Shown piece after piece: positions 58,443 to 64,000 of a stretch of DNA of 64,000 bases. Every line of letters begins with the position of its first letter. Position 1 is the stretch's first letter. Where the stretch lies: the NCBI GenBank assembly GCA_963792885.1, contig CAWBXX010000005.1, positions 46,080 through 110,079 on the forward strand, written 5' to 3'. The DNA comes from DASWJZ01 sp963792885. Lineage in GTDB: Bacteria > Pseudomonadota > Alphaproteobacteria > Rhizobiales > Afifellaceae. The translations under genes were made by a program, and so were the position numbers. Below the pieces are notes generated by a model. That model was not told the DNA's origin and did not search any database. It was given only the letters and a program-made list of their open reading frames with translations.

Positions 58443-59278
58443 AGCCCGTCCGTCGTCGCGAAGTTGTCCGGCACTACCAGGATGTCTTCGCGCTGTCGGA
58501 GCGCCGCGCGTGCCGGGCCATGGGCTTCGGGCGGGCTTCCCATCGATACCAGTCGCGGCGCGATCCGGCGGTGGAACTACGGATGCGGCTGAAGGAACTG
58601 GCCGAGAGCCGGGTGCGCTACGGCTATCGGCGTCTTCATATCCTGCTGCAAAGGGAGGGCTGGCAGGTGAACCACAAACGTCTCTACCGCCTTTACAGCG
58701 AAGAAGGCTTGTCGATCCGCACCCGCAGCCCGAGGCGCCGCCGGGCGTGCCGCTATCGCTCAGGGCGATCTGAGGCGGGCGCGATGAACGATATCTGGGC
58801 CATGGACTTCATGTCGGACAAGCTCTTCGACGGCAGACCGTTCCGCATCCTGACGATCGTGGACTGCCACACGAGAGAGGCTCTCGCGACGGCTGCGAGG
58901 ACAAACTTCCGGGCCTACCAGGTCATCGACGAACTCGACCGGATCGCTCGGATCAGAGGCAAGCCGCGCTGCATACGGGTCGACAATGGCCCGGAGTTCG
59001 CCGGGCGGCTGCTCGATCAGTGGGCTTACCTGAACAAGGTCGAGCTCGACTTCTCACGCCCCGGAAAACCTAGCGACAATGCCTACATCGAAGCGTTCAA
59101 CAGCCGTGTCCGCCAGGAATGCCTGAACGCCTCCTGGTTCCTGTCGATGGCCGATGCCCGGCAACGGCTCAACGAATGGAGGACCGACTACAATGACACC
59201 CGGCCGCATTCGGCGCTCGGCAACTTGACCCCGAGCGCCTTCGCGGCCCAACCTGAACCAACCCGAAAGGTCGCATAA
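58436..59278 (+). CDS. IS3-family transposase OrfB, DDE integrase domain
   Basis: 280 residues. N-terminal HTH_21 region (RVRYGYRRLHILLQREGWQVNHKRLYRLYSEEGL) and an rve catalytic core: WAMDFMSDKLFDG (D), RVDNGPEFAG (D), PGKPSDNAYIEAFNSRVRQECL (E). Overlaps the end of orfA, consistent with -1 frameshifting to make the fused transposase. Confidence 0.92.
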   Translation: MVKPVRRREVVRHYQDVFALSERRACRAMGFGRASHRYQSRRDPAVELRMRLKELAESRVRYGYRRLHILLQREGWQVNHKRLYRLYSEEGLSIRTRSPRRRRACRYRSGRSEAGAMNDIWAMDFMSDKLFDGRPFRILTIVDCHTREALATAARTNFRAYQVIDELDRIARIRGKPRCIRVDNGPEFAGRLLDQWAYLNKVELDFSRPGKPSDNAYIEAFNSRVRQECLNASWFLSMADARQRLNEWRTDYNDTRPHSALGNLTPSAFAAQPEPTRKVA

Positions 59279-59567
59279 CCTCCGGACCAAAGACCGGGTG
59301 AGGTCCCCTGCTGCCAAAAGGCATACATCAGGCCGGACCACTTCAATGGGGGCGGATCAACGGCGCGGAGAAGCTAAAGATAACCAGTCATAACCATATC
59401 CTCGTTGAGGCAGAGGACGCGCTTCGGCTAGCTCACTCGATGCTCCCCGAGAGAAGCGATTTGGTCCAACAAGGCGTTTCCCATGGCGCTGGTGCATGAA
59501 GTCGGTTCGCGCGCCGCTGCTGATGTTCTTGTCCATGTTGTCACGTCTCGCGGCGCCGCTGATCTAC

Positions 59568-59768
59568 TCGTTTGCGAGGTGCCATCGAGCCGCATTCCGA
59601 CTGACCGTCCATTCAGGATTTCTTCGACGATCGCCCGCGCAAGGAGCGTTGAAGTCGAAGGAGGCGGCGGACATAGGCTTCGTTAATTCGCTCGGTCGTT
59701 GTGAGCTCGCCAATCGAGCCGTATGCGCCGTCCGCACGCAGCGGCTTTCAGCGAAAGGTCCGAGCCAG
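59568..59768 (-). pseudogene. Decayed C-terminal fragment of a serine recombinase (copy 1)
   Basis: On the minus strand, LARTFR-stop-KPL and then IGELTTTERINEAYVRRLLRL, shifting frame to LLARAIVEEILNGRSVG. This matches the C-terminal helix-turn-helix tail of large serine recombinases in Rhizobiales elements (ARAFRWKRLL, INEAYVRRVLRL, LAPPVVEAILDGRQP). A TGA replaces the expected Trp and one indel is present. The flanking 59360-59567 and 59769-60120 hold nothing else that I can name. Confidence 0.6.
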
Positions 59769-60124
59769 CCTACAGAGCCCCGCGCTCGATGTCTCCGCCA
59801 CCCGACGCTAATGCAGAGCCAACCTTGCACTCGACGCGAGGAGCGCCCGAGCTTCTTTCGCTATAGACGGCATCGTTTGTTCGGCGGCGTCGAGGCGGGC
59901 CGGGATCCGCTCGGCTGAAAAGCGCAAGCGGACACACTCCAGTAGAAGCAACGCCGCCAATCGACGATGATGCGCAGGCGCTTCTACGGACACTCGAACG
60001 AGGTAGGGGGTAAGGGCCTCGCTTGAAAGACGATCGCACTGCTTTGGCACGGACGGTAACCCCCACTGACCTGAGTAGTCGGCCGGCCCGAACGCGAGCG
60101 AGCGCAGATAGGTTCCAATCTCCA

Positions 60125-60396
60125 TCAAGAGTCCGAGTTGAGCAACTGGCATTGCGCGCGCCATTCGACCGGAAGGTCGCCCCGAAGGTCCTCCAGCCGC
60201 AGGCTTGGCGGCTGTCTGCCGTCGAGGATAGCCTCAACAACAGGCGGAGCCAGCAGAGCGAGCCGCAGGACGCGCCGGACGTAGGCTTCGTTGATCTGCT
60301 CGGCCGCTGCCGCCTCCACGATCGAGCTTTAGTGCCCTTATCCAGCAGCCGCTTCCACCGGAAGGCCCGCGCCAGCGCCTTCACCAGCGCGCCGCA
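60125..60396 (-). pseudogene. C-terminal fragment of a serine recombinase (copy 2)
   Basis: Minus strand: KALARAFRWKRLLDKGT, a frame change near 60325, then IVEAAAAEQINEAYVRRVLRLALLAPPVVEAILDGRQPPSLRLEDLRGDLPVEW ending LLNSDS-stop at 60125. Clear similarity to the tail of serine-type site-specific recombinases; the catalytic N-terminal domain is absent because a different gene begins at 60396. Better preserved than the neighbouring copy. Confidence 0.65.
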
Positions 60397-60743
60397 TGAG
60401 GCGTCGCTCTCACACTCCCGATCCGGTCAACTGCCGCCAAGTCGAGGCGATGGCCGGGTTCGGCATGCCCGAGGCCGGCATCGCCAGAATGGTCGGCGTC
60501 GATGCGCCAACGCTCCGCAAGCACTATGCCGAGGAGCTTGAGGGCGGCGCGTTCAAGGCCAACACAAAGGTCGCCGAGAACCTTTATCGCAAAGCCACCG
60601 GGGAAGGCCGTGAGGCGGTGACTGCGGCGATCTTCTGGCTAAAGGCGCGGGCCGGCTGGAAGGAGACGAACACGCACGAGCTCGCCGGACGTGCCGGTGA
60701 GCCAATCAAGGTCGTGATTTCAGCAGCCGACGCAGGCCTCTAG
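60396..60743 (+). CDS. Phage-related HTH protein, small-terminase-like (probably truncated)
   Basis: 115 residues. VEAMAGFGMPEAGIARMVGVDAPTLRKHYAEEL is a helix-turn-helix, followed by NTKVAENLYRKATGEGREAVTAAIFWLKARAGWKET, a block common in prophage proteins next to terminase genes. Family members usually run longer, and no large terminase follows, so this is a leftover of a phage-like element. Confidence 0.6.
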   Translation: MRRRSHTPDPVNCRQVEAMAGFGMPEAGIARMVGVDAPTLRKHYAEELEGGAFKANTKVAENLYRKATGEGREAVTAAIFWLKARAGWKETNTHELAGRAGEPIKVVISAADAGL

Positions 60744-60955
60744 ACTAAAGATGGCGCCCACTCGCGGTCTGCATCACCCCTAGGCGGTGACGTCAAAAAG
60801 GCGGCTCGTCGGTCGACCAGTGCCCTTTGTGCCCATCTTTGGAAGTCTCCCGGAGCCATGGCTCTTCCGGAAAGCGCGCCAGGAACGGACATTTCCTCGG
60901 CAACGGTGTAGATAGATACCTGTTGGGCGAACCTCTGCCGCGTCTAGATTTTTTT

Positions 60956-62734
60956 ATGTCAGCACAGGCACGTCTGAGGCTTGCGGCCATCCTGGCCGCC
61001 GCCGTCGTTGGCTATTCGCGCATGGTCCGCGCGGACGAGGAAGGCACGATCGCTGCTCTCAAGGCGCTGCGAGCGGCGCTCATGCGACCCCGTGCCTCGA
61101 CGAGCACCGCGGGCGGATCGTCAAGCTGACCGGCGACGGAATACTGGTGGAGTTCCCAAGCGTCGTGGACGCAGTGCGTTGCGCAGTGAAGACCCAGGCC
61201 GCGGTAACCGAGCACAATGCTGTCCTGCCTGACGAAAGACGCATCGTGTTCCGCGTCGGCATCAACCTCGGCGACGTGGTGGTCGATGGCGACGACATTC
61301 AAGGCGACGGCGTCAATGTGGCCGCGCGGCTTGAAGAGGGATCGCCGACCCTGGCGGCATCTGTGTCTCCGGCGCGGTTTACGACCAGGTGAAGAACCGC
61401 GTCGAAGCTGCCTTCGAAGACTTGGGCGAACGCGAGGTCAAGAACATCGACGAGCCCGTGCGCGTCTGGCGGTGGCGTGGAGAAGCCTTGGCGTCGCAGC
61501 GGCTTAGCACGAAGGCGCCGGTGCTCCCGCCCCTCCCCAACAAGCCCTCGCTCGCGGTGCTGCCGTTCGAGAACTCAGCGGCGACCCGGAGCAGGAATAT
61601 TCGCCGACGGGATCGTGGAGGATATCATCACCGCGCTTTCGCGCGCGCGGTGGCTATTCGTGATCGCCCGCAATTCAAGTTTTATCTACAAGGGCCGCGC
61701 CGTCGACGTGAAGCAGGTCGGGCGCGAATTCGGCGAGCGCTACGTGCTCGAGGGGAGCTTCCGCGAGGCCGGCAACAAGTGCGCATCGCCGGTCAACTCA
61801 TCGATGTGGAGACCGGCGCACATCTCTGGGCGGACCGCTTCGACGGCGACGTCCAGGACATCTTCGAGTTGCAGGACCGGGTGACGGAGAGCGTCGTAGG
61901 CGCCATCGAGCCGAAGCTCGAACGGGCCGAGATCGAAGCGCCGAGCGTAAGCCGACCGAAAGCCTCGACGCCTACGACATTGCCTTCGCGCCATGGCCGC
62001 TTTCCATCCAGTTCAGCAAAGAAGCGAACCTGGAAGCATCGGCCTTGTTCGCCCGTGCAATCGAACTCGATCCGAACTACGGCGCGGCGTACGGCATGGC
62101 AGCTCGCTGTTATCTTCCAACGCCTCGGATTCGGGTGGGTTGGCAACAAGCAACACGAGATCGCCGAAACACGACGGTTGGCGTGGCGGCGCTGCCCGAG
62201 CTTGGAAAGGAAGACGCGCTTGCTCTCTGCAACGCCGGCTTCGCGCTCGTCATGGTTGCCGGCGACCTTGAGGATGGATCGGCGATGATCGACCGCTCTT
62301 TGGCGCTCAACCCGAACCTCGCCTGGGCATGGCATTTCGGCGCGCTTGCGAAGGCCTTCGGCGGTGAACCGGAGTTGGCGATCGAGCGCGCCGAGCACGC
62401 CATGCGCCTTTAGTCCGCAGGATCCCCAGATGTTCGGCATGCAGATCGCCACCGCCCATGGCCATTTCTTTGCCGGACGCTACGACGAGGCGCTGTTGTG
62501 GGCGGATTCGGCTGTGCGCGAGCAGCCAAATTTCTTCGTCGGTCTCTGTGTTGCTGCGGCGGGCGGTGCACTCGCTGGAAGACAAGCCGAGGCGGAGAAG
62601 GCCATGGCACGCCTGCGGGAGCTAGAAATCCGGGACTTAGGCTCTCAAATCTCAGGGACTTGCTGCCAATCGGGCGACCGGAGGATTTCGTCCGATGGGA
62701 GGAGGGAATGCGAAAAGCCGGCCTGCCGGACTGA
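60956..62734 (+). pseudogene. Adenylate/guanylate cyclase-TPR protein with many frame breaks
   Basis: Starts MSAQARLRLAAILAAAVVGYSRMVRADEEGT, the usual cyclase opening of the alphaproteobacterial cyclase-TolB-TPR proteins; then IVKLTGDGILVEFPS, GVNVAARLE, PSLAVLPFEN, EYFADGIVEDIITALSR, VLEGSFR, WADRFDGDVQDIFELQD, and TPR segments to LLPIGRPEDFVRWEEGMRKAGLPD with the stop at 62734. Breaks occur near 61095, 61335, 61585, 61780, 61950 and later. The Asp of the first metal motif (normally ADVVGYS) is Ala, and the density of breaks exceeds other genes, so true decay is possible. Confidence 0.7.
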
Positions 62735-63232
62735 GTGCCGTATTGTTCGATCTTGCGGCTACATAGAGCACTTCTTCCTGGTCAGGATGCCAATAGGAGT
62801 CGCGGCCCTTTCCGGGTAGGAGTGGAACTGATGCTGGAGTTCACCCGGGCGGCAATTGCTAAGAACGGCCACCAAGCTGCGCCAGACGGACGCCAGGCTG
62901 TGACCTCATGAACACTGCCGGCTCGGCCGCTTCCATCGCCAGCCTCCAGCTCTTCGACCCAGCTCAAAGCTGGGCGCAGCCTCAGGGAACCGTCCACAGC
63001 AGGAACCGGATCTTCGCGTTTTTAGGCCAGTTCAATTCCATTGGCGCTCTTCTGCATCGCAGCATTTCCACCCGCTACGAGGTGCTGCCGCCAGAGCAAA
63101 TCGTTTGTGACAGCTCGGTGACTTTCGTAAGGTTGTCGCAAGCAGCCCCGATAACGAGGGCTGGCCCGCGTCGAGCGGGGAGATGGCCGGGGGCGCGGAT
63201 TTCGCTCCGTCGCCAGCCAGAGGAGGGACGAG
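62735..63232. other. Non-coding or unrecognised stretch before the ABC binding protein
   Basis: About 500 bases with no frame I can support. A minus-strand frame at 62782-62997 is open but matches nothing recognised. The region must hold the promoter of the following substrate-binding protein gene; AGGAGGGACGAG directly before 63233 is its ribosome site. Confidence 0.4.
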
Positions 63233-64000
63233 ATGCGATATTCGAAGCTCATCGCCAGTGCAGTTCTTTTGGGTGCCACGGTCTTCGCGAACGTGCCCGC
63301 GTCCGCCGAGGAGGTGACCATCAAGCTCTGGGCGCGCGCAGACCGCTCCGGCCCGCTTCGCGCCGGCAACATTGTCGCCGCCGCGGAGCCGCTCAACGCG
63401 GGGCTCAAGGCGGCCGGAAGCGACACAACAGTGAAGGTCGACGTCTTTGAGGGCCCGGCCACCGGCTTCGACGCGGACGCGCTCGACATCCTGAAAGCGT
63501 TCTCCGTCGGAGGAAGGCCCCGATGTCTACGTCGCCGCCCATGAATGGGTCGGTGAGTTCGCCAAGTCCGGCTATGCGATGGACATGACGGATTTCATCG
63601 CGGCCAATCAATGGGCGTTCGGCGACATCGTCCCGGTCCTTTGGAATGCCACCAAATACGAGGGCAAGGTCCACGCAATTCCGCAGGACACCGAGATCCG
63701 CATGTTCTTCTACAACAAGGACATGCTGCGGAAGATCGGCAAGGACGAGGACTTCATCGAAGGCTTGCCGAGCGCCGTCGACAAGGGCGAGTTCACGATG
63801 ACCGACCTGTCGATACCGCCCAAGGAAGTTGTCGACAAAGGCGCCGCCGAGATCGGCATCATCCACCGCCCGAACGCCGGCCCCGACTACCTGATGACCT
63901 TCGCCTCGTTCGGCGCGAAATACTTCGACGACGCTGTCCGGCAAGCTGCTGCTGCCGAAGGCGGAAATAAAGCGCGGCCTCGAGTGGTTCGCCTGGAACG
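63233..64000 (+). CDS. ABC transporter substrate-binding protein, sugar type (partial, frame broken)
   Basis: Signal peptide (YSKLIASAVLLGATVFANVPASAEE) followed by VTIKLWARADRSGPLRAGNIV and, after a one-base shift near 63510, EGPDVYVAAHEWVGEFAKSGYAMDMTDFI, then WNATKYEGKVHAIPQDTEIRMFFYNKDMLRKIG, typical of family-1 (MalE-like) solute-binding proteins. A second shift near 63938 leads to LSGKLLLPKAEIKRGLEWF. The gene runs off the window; permease genes probably follow outside. Confidence 0.85.

Larger units (their letters stand above)
58106..59359 (+). mobile_element. IS3-family insertion sequence
   Basis: About 1.25 kb with orfA and orfB in the overlapping two-frame arrangement of IS3 elements. 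The left end TGACCCTGGAAACTGGTCCG and the complement of the right end (TGATCCGCCCCCATTGAAGT, then GGTCCG) share TGAYCC, GGTCCG and TGA spacing, with a few bases apparently missing on the left. No target duplication is evident between the flanks (GGTCC against ACGG). Confidence 0.8.

Noticed and set aside
62782..62997. Minus-strand 71-codon frame
   Set aside because: No ribosome site, no recognisable family, and it lies in a region of gene debris.

Overview
The window looks like chromosomal DNA of an alphaproteobacterium, most likely Hyphomicrobiales (Rhizobiales). It is GC-rich throughout except for a few islands. The gene order dapF-mtaB-ftsY-yciB, then ccmG-ccmD-ccmC-ccmB-ccmA facing acnA and a DUF1223 gene, is characteristic of that order. 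So are the imuA/imuB mutagenesis pair behind a GTTC-N7-GTTC LexA box, the DUF2794 gene, the HWE/HisKA_2-type kinase and the palindromic intergenic repeats. The assignment is by gene content only.

Layout. 0-8 kb: an ECF42-type sigma factor with its DGPF partner, a Bcr/CflA exporter, small unknown proteins with a CsbD-like member, dapF and a GST. 8.4-10.3 kb: a visibly AT-richer insertion carrying one OLD-like AAA ATPase/TOPRIM nuclease, a candidate defence gene. 10.4-20.2 kb: the conserved block mtaB-ftsY-yciB, cytochrome c maturation, aconitase and DUF1223. 20.2-31 kb: tesA divergent from ybbA-ybbP, a Bax-inhibitor-1 protein, small enzymes, SOS mutagenesis genes and a sensor kinase. 31-34 kb: a copper-chaperone cluster (PCuAC, a PCuAC-SCO fusion, DUF2946, a second SCO). 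34-54.7 kb: argG, recQ, two exporters, a site-2 protease, two class III cyclases, typA, a ParA protein, DUF167-YggT and an ECF sigma/anti-sigma pair. 54.8-62.7 kb: a mobile region starting at tRNA-Ala(CGC) with a P4-type integrase, an hsdM cut off by an IS3-family element, recombinase and phage remnants, and a broken cyclase-TPR gene. 63.2-64 kb: the start of a sugar-type ABC substrate-binding protein.

Data quality: about twenty genes, including ftsY, argG and typA, are broken by 1-2 base indels, while others up to 899 codons are intact. This looks mainly like uncorrected assembly error, so broken genes are listed here as one gene with approximate break positions. Only the transporter remnant after recQ, the IS-truncated hsdM and the remnants at 59-61 kb show independent signs of real decay.

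Main points of interest: the nuclease island; palindromic repeats inserted in frame inside mtaB and imuB; a PCuAC domain fused to SCO that has lost its copper ligands while keeping a 58/60-base match to its neighbour; the SOS box at imuA with no dnaE2 beside it; an inverted repeat abutting the integrase start codon; and a methyltransferase gene whose stop codon appears to be supplied by an IS end.
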